Shown here one piece after another: positions 1 through 8,549 of a DNA stretch of 64,000 nucleotides (its first letter is position 1; every line of letters starts with the position of its first letter). The notes beneath the pieces are model-generated. The model was given only the letters and a program-made list of their open reading frames with translations, did no database searches and was not told the origin of the DNA. This DNA is from DATAXP01 sp036272935 (GTDB taxonomy: Bacteria; Planctomycetota; Planctomycetia; Pirellulales; PNKZ01), in the NCBI GenBank assembly GCA_036272935.1, contig DATAXP010000068.1, positions 1 to 64,000 of the forward strand. The letters are read 5' to 3'. The position numbers and the translations under genes are program-made.

Positions 1-1
1 A

Positions 2-363
2 TGGAGGCGGCGGGAATTGAACCCGCGTCCCGAAACATTTCCACGTTCGTTTCTACGTGTGTAGTCGGCTTATTTCCGCTGTTGGCCTGTGCGTCCCCAA
101 CCGACGGGGTTCCGCACGGGCAAGCCGGGCACAAAGTTTAACCGCAGCCGTTCCCAGCGTTGGACTGCGGCGATCCGGAATTGATGACTGACTTTTGAGC
201 CTCTCCGACGAAAGCTCGCAGTCAGGACTGCCTGTTATTAGGCAGCCAACGCGTAGGTATCTTCAGCAATTGAAGATGTGGTCAGCTTATTTACGTGGCC
301 AACTGACCAACCACGACACGCCACGAACGCTTCAAGCTGTCCGGTCGAACCCAGTTCGCCCCC
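2..363 (-). ncRNA. ssrA: tmRNA (transfer-messenger RNA)
   Basis: Rescues stalled ribosomes by acting as alanyl-tRNA and then as template for a degradation tag. Read on the minus strand, the 5' end (357-363) starts GGGGGCG and is followed by a GGGTTCGAC block typical of tmRNA. The 3' end has a T-arm with GGTTCAATTCCC and the acceptor strand CGCCTCC plus discriminator A. The two ends pair over 7 bp with one G-U. The tag reading frame lies at 235-267. The CCA tail is not encoded: the base after the discriminator is T. Length of about 362 nt is normal for a one-piece tmRNA. The partner gene smpB is in the same window at 52713-53204. Confidence 0.95.
235..267 (-). other. tmRNA proteolysis-tag reading frame
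   Basis: Minus-strand codons read A-E-D-T-Y-A-L-A-A followed by two TAA stops. The ALAA end is the usual ClpXP-type degron. The resume codon is inferred to be the GCT at 265-267, preceded by ATT; the exact resume point is not proven by sequence alone. Confidence 0.8.
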
Positions 364-460
364 GAATCTGTCGAAGCCTTGGTGGATTGGTGATCCACCG
401 CACCATTATAGGTCGGCCGACGAGCGGGGAACACCGCAGTTGCGGGCCGGAAGACAAGGA

Positions 461-3400
461 TCAGGCCATTTCGAGCTGCGCCGGCTCTTCGAGCACGGCG
501 GTACCGTGGCGGTGGCGGGTGAAGCGCAGCCGCAGGCGATCGAGATACAGGTACACCACCGGCGTCGTGTACAGCGTGAGCATCTGACTGAAAATCAGCC
601 CGCCGACGATCGCGATCCCCAGCGGTCGGCGCAGCTCGGCCCCGACACCGGTTCCCAGCGCCAACGGCAGACCGCCGAGCAAGGCCGCCATGGTGGTCAT
701 GGTGATCGGCCGGAACCGCAAGATGCACGCCTGGAAGATCGCTTCCTCGGGGCTCATCCCCTGGCGGCGTTCGGCGTCGAGCGCAAAGTCGATCATCATG
801 ATCGCGTTCTTCTTCACAATGCCGATCAGCAGAATGATGCCGATCAGCGCGATGACGCTCAGCTCGGTGTGGCACATCATCAACGCCACTAACGCGCCGA
901 CGCCGGCCGAAGGTAGCGTCGAAAGGATCGTGATCGGATGGATGTAGCTCTCGTACAGGATGCCGAGCACGATGTACACCGTCACCAGTGCCGCCAGAAT
1001 CAAGATCGGCTCGCCGGCCAGCGAGGCCTGGAACGCCTGGGCGGTGCCTGAGAAGCTGCCCTTGATGGTTTCAGGCAGGCCCATCTCTGCGGTCGCCGCG
1101 TTGATGGCGTCGACCGCTTCGCCCAGCGCGGTGCCGGGCCTCAAGTTGAACGAGATGGTGATCGACGGGAACAACCCCGAGTGGTTGACCGATAAAGCAG
1201 TCGTGTTCGATTTGTATTGATAGAAGGTGCTCAGCGGAATCTGCTGGTCTTGCGGACCGCGGACATAGATGTGCGCGATCGCCTTGGGATTCTGCAAGAA
1301 GTCGGGCTGGACCCCCATCACCACGTGATACTGGTTCAACGGCTTGTACATGATCGACACCTGCCGCTGGCCGAACGCGTCGTACAACGTGTCGTCGATC
1401 ACCTGTTGCGTGACACCCATCCTTGCCGCCACTTCGCGTTCGAACACCAGCGACGCTTGCAGGCCGCGGTCTTGTTGATCGCTCGTGACGCTGGCAACGC
1501 CCGGAAGCGTGGCGATCTTGCGCAGCACGCGATCGCCCCAGGCATTCAGCTCCGCTAGGTCGTCGCCGCGCAGCGTGTATTGATACTGCGAACTGCTCGA
1601 CCGGCCGCCGATGCGCAGATCCTGCACGGCCTGCAGGTACAGGCTGGCTCCCGGAATGCGGCCGAGCTTCTTGCGGATGCGTTCGATGATCTCGTCGGCG
1701 GTTTCCTCGCGGCGATCTGGCGAGATGAGGCTGACGAACATCCGCGCCGTGTTGGCGGCGCCATTGCGCTGGCCCCCGGTGTACGCTGTGACGCCATCAA
1801 CGGCCGGGTCTTCGCTGACCTCGGCGGCGAACTGGCGCACTAAGGCCTGCATCTTTTGAAACGATGTGTCCTGGTCGGCGATCAGGTTGCCGGTCAAGCG
1901 GCCCGAATCCTGCTGCGGAAAGAAGCCCTTCGGGATGATGACGTACAGATAAATCGTGAAGCCGATCGTGGCGAGCGTCACGAACAGGGTGGTGAATTCG
2001 TGGCGAAGGACGAACGCCAACGTACGTTCGTAGATGTACAGAATCCAATCGAACACGCGCTCGTTTGCCCGAGCGATCCAGCCGGGGTGTTCGTCGTGCT
2101 TGGACTTGAGCAGGAACGCACACATCATGGGAGTGGTGGTGAGCGAGACGACCATCGAGATGCCGATCGCCACCGAAAGCGTGACGGCAAACTCTCGGAA
2201 CAGCCGGCCCACGATGCCCCCCATGAGCAAAATGGGGATGAACACCGCCACCAGCGACACGCTGATCGAAAGAACCGTGAAGCCGATCTCCTGAGCGCCG
2301 AGCAGGGCAGCGCGAAACGGTGGCACGCCTTCTTCGAGGTGCCGGGCAATGTTCTCGATCACCACGATCGCGTCGTCGACGACAAAGCCGGTCGCGATCG
2401 TCAGCGCCATCAGCGACAGGTTATCGAGCGTGTAGCCGGCAAGGTACATCACGCCGAACGTGCTGATCAGCGACACCGGCACGACGACGCTGGGAATGAT
2501 CGTCGCCCGCACGCTGCGCAGGAACAGGAACACAACCAGAATCACCAGAGCCACCGAAATCAGCAGCGTGAATTCCACGTCTTCGACACTGGCTCGAATG
2601 GCGGTGGTGCGGTCGGAGACGACGCTCAATTCCATGTCGGCGGGGATGGCGGCGTCGAGCCGCGGCAATAGCGCCTTTACGCGATCGACCGTTTCGATAA
2701 TGTTCGCGCCCGGCTGGCGGAAGATGATGATCATGATCGCCGCCTTGCCGTCGGAAAGCCCCATGGCCCGCACGTCCTCGACGCTGTCGCTGACGTTAGC
2801 GATATCGCCGATCCGTACCGGCGCTCCGTTGCGATACACGACGATCAGCGGCTTGTACTCTTCAGCTTTGAAAAGCTGATCGGTCGTGGCGAGCGACCAG
2901 GAACGGTCCCCTTCGGTGATCTGGCCCTTGGGACGATTGATATTCGCCTGCTCAAGCGTCGTGCGTACGTCTTCCAGGCCGAGGCCGAAGTGGTTCATCA
3001 CCGTCGGATTCACGTCGATCCGTACTGCCGGAGGCGATCCGCCGCCGACCATCACCTGCCCGACGCCGCGCACCTGCGAGAGCTTTTGCTGCAAGATGGT
3101 GGCCGCCGCGTCGTACAGTTGGCCGCTGGTGTACGTGTCGCTAGTGAGCGCCAGCAGCAACACCGGCGAGTCAGCCGGGTTCACCTTGCGATAGGTCGGG
3201 TTGCTTGGCAGGTTGGTCGGCAGCCGGCCGCGGGCCGCGTTGATCGCCGCCTGCACGTCGCGCGCGGCGGCATCGATGTCGCGGTTCAGGTCGAACTGCA
3301 GTGTGATGCTCGTCGCGCCGAGGTAGCTGGTCGAAGTCATCTCGGTGATGCCGGCGATGCGGCTGAACTGGCGTTCGAGCGGCGTGGCCACTGCCGAGGC

Positions 3401-3577
3401 CATCGTCTCGGGACTGGCGCCGGGGAGCATCGCCGAGACGTCGATCGTCGGAAATTCGACCTGCGGCAGCGGCGATACCGGCAGCAGCAAGTAACCCAAC
3501 GCGCCCGCCAGCGTGATGGCGATTGTCAGCAGCGTGGTGCCGACCGGGCGATGGATGAACGGAGTGGAAAGGCTCAT
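461..3577 (-). CDS. mdtC: RND multidrug efflux permease, MdtC type
   Basis: Inner-membrane proton-driven drug exporter of the AcrB/HAE1 family, 1038 aa, the normal length. The N-terminus (first TM helix after FIHRPVGTTLL) and the PGASPETMASAVATPLERQF stretch match MdtC better than MdtB. The TM4 motif GFVVDDAIVVIENIARH holds the paired aspartates of the proton relay. The ATG at 3577 is chosen over an upstream in-frame ATG at 3640 because the latter adds 21 residues encoded by an inverted repeat. It is last in the operon mdtA-mdtB-mdtC, 99 nt after mdtB. In enterobacteria MdtB and MdtC form a heterotrimer with the MdtA adaptor and an outer-membrane channel; no TolC-like gene is seen here. Confidence 0.93.
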   Translation of the reverse strand: MSLSTPFIHRPVGTTLLTIAITLAGALGYLLLPVSPLPQVEFPTIDVSAMLPGASPETMASAVATPLERQFSRIAGITEMTSTSYLGATSITLQFDLNRDIDAAARDVQAAINAARGRLPTNLPSNPTYRKVNPADSPVLLLALTSDTYTSGQLYDAAATILQQKLSQVRGVGQVMVGGGSPPAVRIDVNPTVMNHFGLGLEDVRTTLEQANINRPKGQITEGDRSWSLATTDQLFKAEEYKPLIVVYRNGAPVRIGDIANVSDSVEDVRAMGLSDGKAAIMIIIFRQPGANIIETVDRVKALLPRLDAAIPADMELSVVSDRTTAIRASVEDVEFTLLISVALVILVVFLFLRSVRATIIPSVVVPVSLISTFGVMYLAGYTLDNLSLMALTIATGFVVDDAIVVIENIARHLEEGVPPFRAALLGAQEIGFTVLSISVSLVAVFIPILLMGGIVGRLFREFAVTLSVAIGISMVVSLTTTPMMCAFLLKSKHDEHPGWIARANERVFDWILYIYERTLAFVLRHEFTTLFVTLATIGFTIYLYVIIPKGFFPQQDSGRLTGNLIADQDTSFQKMQALVRQFAAEVSEDPAVDGVTAYTGGQRNGAANTARMFVSLISPDRREETADEIIERIRKKLGRIPGASLYLQAVQDLRIGGRSSSSQYQYTLRGDDLAELNAWGDRVLRKIATLPGVASVTSDQQDRGLQASLVFEREVAARMGVTQQVIDDTLYDAFGQRQVSIMYKPLNQYHVVMGVQPDFLQNPKAIAHIYVRGPQDQQIPLSTFYQYKSNTTALSVNHSGLFPSITISFNLRPGTALGEAVDAINAATAEMGLPETIKGSFSGTAQAFQASLAGEPILILAALVTVYIVLGILYESYIHPITILSTLPSAGVGALVALMMCHTELSVIALIGIILLIGIVKKNAIMMIDFALDAERRQGMSPEEAIFQACILRFRPITMTTMAALLGGLPLALGTGVGAELRRPLGIAIVGGLIFSQMLTLYTTPVVYLYLDRLRLRFTRHRHGTAVLEEPAQLEMA

Positions 3578-3587
3578 GGGTCGTACT

Positions 3588-3670
3588 GGCGAGCGGGGGC
3601 AGTCATGCCCCCGATATGGCGAATCTGTCCGCGCGCCCAATGACCGGGGGTATGACTGCCCCCGCTCGCC
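3588..3670. repeat. 26-bp inverted repeat between mdtB and mdtC
   Basis: Arms 3588-3613 and 3645-3670 are complementary over 26 bp with one mismatch, separated by 31 nt. They share the core GGCGAGCGGGGGCAGTCAT. It could fold as a strong hairpin in the efflux mRNA. A partial copy of one arm lies at 6944-6965 in the mdtA-mdtB gap, so this is a repeated element, not a single terminator. Confidence 0.8.
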
Positions 3671-3676
3671 TTATGG

Positions 3677-6600
3677 TCATACGGCCTCCAGTTCCAGTGG
3701 CTCGTGCGTCGGCGCAATGGCCGATGAGCCGCGGAATCGCCGTGCCAATCGGTCGAACGCTAGATAAATGACGGGAGTCGTGTACAGCGTGAGCACCTGG
3801 CTGAAAATCAGTCCGCCGATGATCGTGATGCCCAACGGACGGCGCAGCTCGCTGCCGGTGCCGGTGCCCAGCGCCAACGGCACCGCGCCCAGCAAGGCGG
3901 CCATGGTGGTCATCATGATCGGCCGGAATCGCAACAGCGACGCCTCGTAGATCGCTTCGCGCGGCGGTTTGCCTTCGTTTCGCTCGGCCTCGAGCGCGAA
4001 GTCGATCATCATGATCGCGTTCTTCTTCACAATGCCGATCAGCAGAATGATGCCGATCAAGGCGATGACGCTCAGGTCCATCCGGCACAGCAGCAGCGCG
4101 ACCAACGCCCCGACGCCGGCCGAAGGGAGCGTCGAAAGAATGGTGATCGGATGGATATAACTCTCGTACAGCACACCGAGCACGATGTACACCGTCACCA
4201 AGGCTGCCAGAATCAGCAACGGCTCGTTCTTCAGCGACGCCTGGAATGCCTCGGCGGTGCCCTGGAAGCTGGCGTGGATGCTGGGGGGCAGGTTCAGCTC
4301 GTCCTTAGCAGCATGGATCGCATCGACGGCTTCGCCCAGCGAGACATCCGGACCGAGATTGAACGAGACGGTGACCACTGGGAACTGCCCCTGATGGTTG
4401 ATCGCCAACGGGGCGCTTCGGTGCTCGACGGCCGCGAACGTGGTCAGCGGCACTTTGCCGCCGGCGGCGCTGCGGATGTATACGTTCGACAGGTCTTGCA
4501 GTCTGTCGCGGAACTCGGGCTTCACCTCCATCACCACGCGATACTGGTTCAACTGCGTGAACAGGATCGAAATCTGCCGTTGGCCGAAGGCGTCGTACAG
4601 GGCGTCGTCGATCATCTGCGGCGTGATGCCCAGGCGCGACGCCGTGTCGCGATCGATTACCAGCTTGGCCTGAAGCCCATCGTTCTGCTGATCGCTGGCC
4701 ACGTCGCGCAGTTGCGGCAGAGCCTTGAGCTTTGCCAACAGCTTCGGTCCCCACTCAGCCAGTTCCGCGGCGTCGGGGTCTTCGAGGCTGTATTGGTACT
4801 GCGTGCGGCTGACGCGCGTTTCGACCGTCAGATCCTGCACCGGCTGCATGAACAGCGTGATGCCTTCGATCTTGGCCAGCTCGGGACGCAGGCGATGGAT
4901 GATTTCGCTGGCAGTGATTTTCCGCTCTTCGAGCGGTTTTAGGTTGATCTGGATGCGGCCGCTGTTGCCGGTGGTATTCGTGCCGTCGATGCCGATGAAG
5001 CTCGACAGGCTGTCGACCGCCGGGTCTTGCAGGATCACGCGGTTCAGTTCGCGCTGCCGCTCTCGCATGGTGTCGAACGAAATGCTCTGCGGCGCCTCGG
5101 AAATGCCGAGGATCACGCCGGTATCCTGCACAGGGAAGAAGCCCTTGGGAACAATCACGTACAGATACACGGTGCCGGCAAGCGTGGCAGCCGCCACGAC
5201 CAGCGTCACGAGCTGCCAGCGCAACACCACGCGGAGCGTCGCCCCATACAGGCTAATCGATCGCTCGAACACCCATTCGCTGGCGCGATAAAAGTATCCC
5301 TGCTGGGCCGCCGGCTTATGGCGCAACAGCTTCGCGCACATCATCGGCGTGAGCGTCAGGCTGACGATCGCTGACACCAAGATGGTAACGCTCAGCGTGA
5401 CCGCGAACTCGCGGAACAACCGGCCCACGATGTCGCCCATGAACAGCAGCGGAATCAGCACGGCGATCAGCGACACGCTCAGCGATACGATCGTGAAGCC
5501 AATCTCTTCCGAGCCGCGCAGCGCCGCCTCGAGCGGGGTTTCGCCTTCCTCGATGTAGCGCACGATGTTTTCGATCATCACGATGGCATCGTCGACGACA
5601 AAGCCGGTCGAGATCGTTAACGCCATGAGCGTCAGATTATTCAGGCTGTAATCGAGCATATACATTACCGCGAACGTGCCGATCAGCGACAGCGGCACGG
5701 CGACGCTCGGAATGACGGTGGCTGAAAAGTTGCGCAGGAACAGGAAGATTACCAGCACGACCAGCGCCACGGTGGTGATCAGCTCGCGTTGCACGTCGTG
5801 AACGCTGGCGCGGATGGTGACGGTACGATCGGTCAGAATTTCGGTCTTGATCGACGGCGGCAGCGACGAGGTGAGCTGCGGCAACAGGTCTTTGATGCCG
5901 TCGACCACTTCGATGATGTTCGCACCCGGTTGGCGCTGGATGTTCACGATCACGGCCGGTGTGTCGTTCATCCAGGCGGCCTGCCGGGCGTTCTCGGCGC
6001 CGTCGAACACCGTGGCCACGTCGGACAGGTAAATCGGCGCGTTGTTACGGTAGGCGATGATCAGCTTGCGGTATTCGGGGCTGGTGAGCAGTTGGTCATT
6101 CGCGCCGATGGTGAACGCCTGCTGGATGCCGTCGAAGCTCCCCTTGGCCTGGTTCACGCTGGCTTGAGTCAGCGCCAATCGCAGATCTTCGAGATTCAAG
6201 CCCAAGGCCGACAGTGCTACCGGATTCGCCTGAATGCGGATGGCCGGTCGCTGGCCGCCGCTGATGCTCACCATGCCGACGCCCGACATCTGCGAAATCT
6301 TTTGCGCCAAGCGCGTGTCGGCCAGGTCCTGCACCTTCGTCAGCGGCAGCGTCTCGCTCGACAGAGCCAGTGTGAGGATCGGCGCGTCGGCGGGATTCGT
6401 TTTGTTGTAGATCGGCGGGTTCGGCAGGTCCTTGGGGAGAAAGGTGCCGGCGGCGTTGATAGCGGCCTGCACCTGCTGCGTGGCGACATCGATATCAAGC
6501 TCGAGCGTGAAGCGCAGCGTGATGATCGAGCTTGTTTCGGAGCTGCTCGACGTCATCAACGTGAGCCCCGGCACCTGGCCGAACTGCCGTTCCAACGGCG

Positions 6601-6793
6601 CGGTAACGCTGGAGGCCATCACCTCGGGACTGGCCCCGGGATAGAACGTCGTTACCTGGATCGTTGGATAATCAACCTGCGGCAGGGCCGACACCGGCAA
6701 TTGCCGATACGCCACCATGCCGGCCAACAGGATGGCGACCATCAGCAGCACGGTGGCGACTGGCCGCAGAATGAAGGGCCGCGACGGGCTCAT
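3677..6793 (-). CDS. mdtB: RND multidrug efflux permease, MdtB type
   Basis: Second RND permease, 1038 aa, inner membrane, AcrB/HAE1 family. The N-terminal segment (RPVATVLLMVAILLAGM, then ALPQVDYPTIQV and APLERQFGQVPGL) is close to enterobacterial MdtB. The TM4 motif GFVVDDAIVMIENIVRY carries the aspartate pair used in proton transfer, and the C-terminal half repeats the RND fold. It precedes mdtC and follows mdtA on the same strand. MdtB and MdtC presumably form a mixed trimer; substrate range cannot be read from sequence. Confidence 0.93.
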   Translation of the reverse strand: MSPSRPFILRPVATVLLMVAILLAGMVAYRQLPVSALPQVDYPTIQVTTFYPGASPEVMASSVTAPLERQFGQVPGLTLMTSSSSETSSIITLRFTLELDIDVATQQVQAAINAAGTFLPKDLPNPPIYNKTNPADAPILTLALSSETLPLTKVQDLADTRLAQKISQMSGVGMVSISGGQRPAIRIQANPVALSALGLNLEDLRLALTQASVNQAKGSFDGIQQAFTIGANDQLLTSPEYRKLIIAYRNNAPIYLSDVATVFDGAENARQAAWMNDTPAVIVNIQRQPGANIIEVVDGIKDLLPQLTSSLPPSIKTEILTDRTVTIRASVHDVQRELITTVALVVLVIFLFLRNFSATVIPSVAVPLSLIGTFAVMYMLDYSLNNLTLMALTISTGFVVDDAIVMIENIVRYIEEGETPLEAALRGSEEIGFTIVSLSVSLIAVLIPLLFMGDIVGRLFREFAVTLSVTILVSAIVSLTLTPMMCAKLLRHKPAAQQGYFYRASEWVFERSISLYGATLRVVLRWQLVTLVVAAATLAGTVYLYVIVPKGFFPVQDTGVILGISEAPQSISFDTMRERQRELNRVILQDPAVDSLSSFIGIDGTNTTGNSGRIQINLKPLEERKITASEIIHRLRPELAKIEGITLFMQPVQDLTVETRVSRTQYQYSLEDPDAAELAEWGPKLLAKLKALPQLRDVASDQQNDGLQAKLVIDRDTASRLGITPQMIDDALYDAFGQRQISILFTQLNQYRVVMEVKPEFRDRLQDLSNVYIRSAAGGKVPLTTFAAVEHRSAPLAINHQGQFPVVTVSFNLGPDVSLGEAVDAIHAAKDELNLPPSIHASFQGTAEAFQASLKNEPLLILAALVTVYIVLGVLYESYIHPITILSTLPSAGVGALVALLLCRMDLSVIALIGIILLIGIVKKNAIMMIDFALEAERNEGKPPREAIYEASLLRFRPIMMTTMAALLGAVPLALGTGTGSELRRPLGITIIGGLIFSQVLTLYTTPVIYLAFDRLARRFRGSSAIAPTHEPLELEAV

Positions 6794-6870
6794 GGGCGTG
6801 ACCGACGACTGACGAACTACGATTATGGCAGCAAAGGCGAGCGGAGCGTGTCAACGCCGCACTGCCCACG

Positions 6871-6924
6871 TCACTGTGTCCCAGGTCACTGTGTCCCAGG
6901 TCGCTGTGTCCCAGGTCGCTGTCC
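6871..6924. repeat. 15-bp tandem repeat, 3.6 copies
   Basis: Direct repeats of TCACTGTGTCCCAGG at 6871-6885 and 6886-6900, a TCGCTGTGTCCCAGG variant at 6901-6915, and a partial copy at 6916-6924, in the gap between mdtA and mdtB. The unit is a multiple of three, so copy changes would keep any overlapping frame. Confidence 0.9.
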
Positions 6925-6943
6925 ATGCGCGGCGGTTATCGGG

Positions 6944-6965
6944 ATCATGACTGGCCCCGCTCGCC
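6944..6965. repeat. Partial copy of the mdtB-mdtC inverted-repeat arm
   Basis: Reads ATCATGACTGGCCCCGCTCG and then CC, nearly identical to the arm at 3645-3670. It lies directly before the mdtA stop codon. Confidence 0.6.
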
Positions 6966-6966
6966 A

Positions 6967-8301
6967 TCACCGGACGCTTGCTTGCTTGGTTTCCACGTGC
7001 CCCAGGTCGCGGATCGCCACTTTGCTACCCGGTTGCAGCTTGTCGACGCCATCGGTCACGACGGTGTCACCGGTCGTAAGCCCGCGAACAATGGCGGTGC
7101 TGTCTCCTTCGACCGGTCCGATTTCGATCTTGCGCAGCTCGACCGTCGAATCGGGCTTCACCACGTAGGCGAACATTCCCTCGGGCCCGCGCTGCACGGC
7201 CGCCGACGGGGCGATCACTGCGCCGTCGAGGGTGTCGACGCGCAGCCGGGCGTTCACGAACTGGTTCGGGAAGAGCATGTTGTCTTCATTCGGAAAGATC
7301 GCCTTCAGCTTCACGGTGCCGGTCGTCACGTCGACCTGGTTGTCGAGCGCCAGCAGGGTTCCGCTGGCCAGCTTGGTGCGGAACTCGCGGTCGTAGGCAT
7401 CGACCACCAGGCCGTGTCCCTCGTTGAACCGCTGCTGCACTTGGCTGATCGAGTCCTGCGGAATGGTGAAGACGACGGCGATCGGCTGCAACTGCGTGAT
7501 CACCAGCAGGCCGGCGATGTCGTTGGCTCGCACGATGTTTCCAGGATCGACGAGGCGCAGACCCACGCGGCCATTCACCGGTGATACGATGTGGCAATAG
7601 GTGAGTTGAAGGTTGGCGTTATTAATTGTCGCCTGGTCGGCCTCGATCGCGCCTTGGCATTGCTGTACTAGCGCTACCTGGGCGTCGATTTGCTGCTGCG
7701 TCACGCTTCCCGAGCTACGCAGTGCGTTGTAGCGATTCAGATCGAGCTGCGCGATGTGCAGCGCCGCCTTGTCCTTGACCAATTGCGCCTCGGCCTGAGC
7801 GAGCATTACTTCAAACGGGCGAGTGTCGATCTCGGCCAGCAAGTCGCCTTTCTTGACCATCTGGCCTTCGGTGAAGGCGACGCGGACCAGTTCGCCTTCC
7901 ACACGGCTACGGACGGTCACGGTGTTGAAGCCGACCACTGAACCGAGGCCGTTGAGGTACAGGTCCATATTTGCCTTGCGGACGGTCCCCGTGAGCACCG
8001 GCACGGTGCGCGGGGCGGGCGGACCTTTGGCACCGGTATCGCGAACCAGCAATGGCACGATGTACGGCGCCACATACGGCCAACCGAAATAGCCACCCAC
8101 TCCTAAAGCCGCGAGCACGAGCACCTGCACCCACCAGCGGCTCTTGGGCGCCGGCGGAGGGAGCAACGGCCGAGGCTCGACGGGCCGCGGCTCGGCCGCT
8201 CGTGGCGGCGTCCGCGTAGCCGGGGGAGCTTCGACCAAGGGTGAGTCGACGAGAGGGTTGATTACGACGGGGGCATCAGTGTGCCGGCTGGTAGACACCA
8301 T
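6967..8301 (-). CDS. mdtA: RND efflux periplasmic adaptor, MdtA type
   Basis: Membrane-fusion protein that links the RND permeases to an outer-membrane channel. 444 aa from the ATG at 8301; an in-frame TTG at 8307 is the alternative start. A Pro-rich cytoplasmic N-terminus of about 50 residues precedes one TM segment (WWVQVLVLAALGVGGYFGW). Then come the HlyD-type lipoyl half-motifs (GELVRVAFTEGQMVKKGDLL and VSPVNGRVGLRLVDPG), a coiled-coil hairpin between them and a beta-barrel domain. It is first in the operon and divergent from the histidine kinase at 8550, with a 248-nt shared upstream region. Confidence 0.92.
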   Translation of the reverse strand: MVSTSRHTDAPVVINPLVDSPLVEAPPATRTPPRAAEPRPVEPRPLLPPPAPKSRWWVQVLVLAALGVGGYFGWPYVAPYIVPLLVRDTGAKGPPAPRTVPVLTGTVRKANMDLYLNGLGSVVGFNTVTVRSRVEGELVRVAFTEGQMVKKGDLLAEIDTRPFEVMLAQAEAQLVKDKAALHIAQLDLNRYNALRSSGSVTQQQIDAQVALVQQCQGAIEADQATINNANLQLTYCHIVSPVNGRVGLRLVDPGNIVRANDIAGLLVITQLQPIAVVFTIPQDSISQVQQRFNEGHGLVVDAYDREFRTKLASGTLLALDNQVDVTTGTVKLKAIFPNEDNMLFPNQFVNARLRVDTLDGAVIAPSAAVQRGPEGMFAYVVKPDSTVELRKIEIGPVEGDSTAIVRGLTTGDTVVTDGVDKLQPGSKVAIRDLGHVETKQASVR

Positions 8302-8549
8302 GAGCAACGTGATCGGCGTGAGGAAGGTGGGAGAGCGCTGCGATGCGTGCGGCAGGTTCGGTGCGTTGTTCTCTTCAATTATTACGTTGCCAACGCTAAC
8401 CGACGACTGTCGATTGGCCGTTGGAGGCTATGCCATTCGGCATACTGCGATCGTTCGTGATCTAACGTCGGTTATGATACACGGGTTATGCCGAAAAACG
8501 ACACGTCGCGTCACATGTCTTTCTTGTAATCGCGCCAGGATTCGTGCCG

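Noticed and set aside
2..30. T-arm like sequence that could be a tRNA gene
   Set aside because: It is the 3' end of the tmRNA; the matching 5' end and tag frame are present upstream on the same strand.
6871..6924. Tandem repeat as a CRISPR array
   Set aside because: The repeats are contiguous with no spacers and too short; no cas gene is nearby.
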